DNA from: Rodentolepis nana
Taxonomy: Eukaryota > Platyhelminthes > Cestoda > Cyclophyllidea > Hymenolepididae
NCBI GenBank assembly: GCA_900617975.1
Contig: UZAE01012448.1
Coordinates: forward strand, 1 to 40,989
DNA: 40,989 nucleotides
Direction of reading: 5' to 3'
Position numbers and translations under genes: made by a program
The notes under the pieces: model-generated
The model's database searches: none
What the model was told of the DNA's origin: nothing
Seen by the model: only the letters and a program-made list of their open reading frames with translations
In this document: positions 39,818 to 40,989 of the stretch, piece after piece
Numbering within the stretch: the stretch's first letter is position 1
Layout: the number at the start of each line of letters is the position of its first letter

Positions 39818-40989
39818 GTAAGTTATCCTCATTCAGATATTCTTACCCCACTCACTCACTTACGTCGTAGTGATGCGAGACTCAGTAGAGATAAAGGGGA
39901 GAAAAAGGGTACTAAAGTGCCCATTGAAGGGCACCCATCATTTTTACTTAACTTATGGGGAGTAGTTAAGCAAACTAACCGACTAATGTGTATCCTCCTT
40001 ATCTTTCACTTTGGAGGTTGGGAAGTATCGCATCTAACTTGATCGATTGATTGATTGATTGGCGTGAAACATACATCGGTAGTGATGCGGTTAACTTGGT
40101 CTTTTCTTCCACGGCCAGAGGTCACTGGCTCGTGTTTTTTTTTCAGAGAGAGCAAGATTGTTTTTGCCGTATTGGGGGCAAGTTTGGTTATTAAACGAAG
40201 TGTGTGTGGTATAAGCGGAGTTTCTCATCACAAGGACGTCTTCTTGAAAATGCTTGGGAAGTAATTAACTTATTGAAGTCCGTCTGTAAATTTTACCCAA
40301 GATAAGCCTTTTTCCTTAATAAAGGGCAAGCTTCGAAAGTGGCTTCTTCATCTTTGTGGGTAGCTTTATGAATACAAGAGGCATATTTTATTTCTAGCTA
40401 AATATTTATAAATAAACTGAATGAATATGGTGACAAAAGAAATTAAAACCTCCTTTTTATTGATCAAAAGATGCAATGGGAATGTTTCCTTTAAAGCTAA
40501 CCATGATGGGGGGGGGTTAGAGGGTTGCAATTGCTCCTTCTCAAATATTTAAATAGATAGCAGGAGTGGTGGTTGCTAGGACGTTGGAAATAACGATTCT
40601 GTTGGATAGATTGCATCGTTGGAGTCGTAAAAGTATTGATTCGGAAATCATTGTGAACATTTGGTTGGACTGGCTTTAATTCGAGCAGTAGATCTCACCT
40701 ACGTGCCCATTATTTTTATATATTACAGGCGTTTTGATGGTTATCATTAGGGCTTTTGTTGACTTCAGGCTTCACAGAGAGGGGAAGGAACATCAAAGTG
40801 AAAAAGTCGAGAGGGCGGGTGGGGGGCACAGACGAGTGTTTAAACGATGTAAAAGAGACAGACACAAAGGCAGAAAAAAGGTTATTTGAGTACTGTTGAA
40901 GGGGTCGAATGTGACATACAGTGGGATCATGATAGTTTGAAGTGAGAATTCAACTGTCGGTTAATAGACTTTTTGCCGTATGCGTATAC
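39818..40989 (+). other. Intron 18, partial (no exon seen to the window end)
   Basis: Starts GTAAGT. I find no continuation of the hub (the usual KxCDP...FEPEALGN). It contains a GATT repeat at 40043-40060, a G-run near 40508 and a SINE-like copy running off the end. Confidence 0.7.
40711..40989 (-). mobile_element. SINE-like element copy 10 (intron 18), cut by window end
   Basis: Antisense to CaMKII. Begins with its A/T tail and CAGGCGTTTTGATGG and runs through CCGTATGCGTATAC at the window end. The GGGG head is outside the window. Confidence 0.88.

Overview
This window is eukaryotic, AT-rich and animal in character. It holds the 5' part of one large multi-exon gene on the + strand, a Ca2+/calmodulin-dependent protein kinase II (CaMKII), plus repeats. 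Eighteen coding exons between 9862 and 39817 can be joined in frame. They give about 428 residues that line up one-to-one with mammalian CaMKII-alpha numbering through the whole kinase and regulatory segment (K42, E96, D135, D156, T286 and T305/T306 all fall on their expected numbers). The window ends in the intron after the first exon of the C-terminal association (hub) domain, so the gene is incomplete at its 3' end. The phylum cannot be fixed from this sequence. The protein is most like invertebrate CaMKII, and the two coding relics of mobile elements resemble families that are common in arthropods.

Layout: 1-9861 is upstream, apparently non-coding DNA dominated by copies of one roughly 300-330 bp interspersed element in alternating orientations. 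9862-10754 holds six short exons separated by small introns (36, 203, 64, 66 and 113 bp). From 10755 on, most introns are 1-7 kb. Exons 7-12 (12906-32613) finish the kinase domain, the autoinhibitory helix and the calmodulin-binding segment. Exons 13-17 (34055-39569) are five small linker exons, all phase 1-1 and multiples of three, so any combination can be skipped in frame. Exon 18 (39742-39817) starts the hub domain.

The most notable non-gene content is a retroposon system. The 300-330 bp SINE-like element has a fixed 5' end (GGGGTGTGCGATAGAC), a short A/T-repeat 3' tail and 13-14 bp target-site duplications at several insertions. A separate 481 bp, 5'-truncated LINE fragment at 32696-33176 (end of an RNase H-like region, then a CCHC-bearing C-terminus, stop and 3'UTR) is flanked by its own exact 14 bp duplication. 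It ends in the same roughly 55 bp 3' sequence as the SINE-like element. This makes a small non-autonomous element and its probable autonomous partner visible in one locus. All copies inside the gene lie antisense to it. I recognise neither element by name.

Other content: a possible transposon-derived helix-turn-helix relic in intron 7, an older diverged repeat pair near 3.0 and 3.9 kb, many poly(C)/poly(G) runs up to 26 bp, and simple repeats. I see no rRNA, convincing tRNA, CRISPR array or second host gene.
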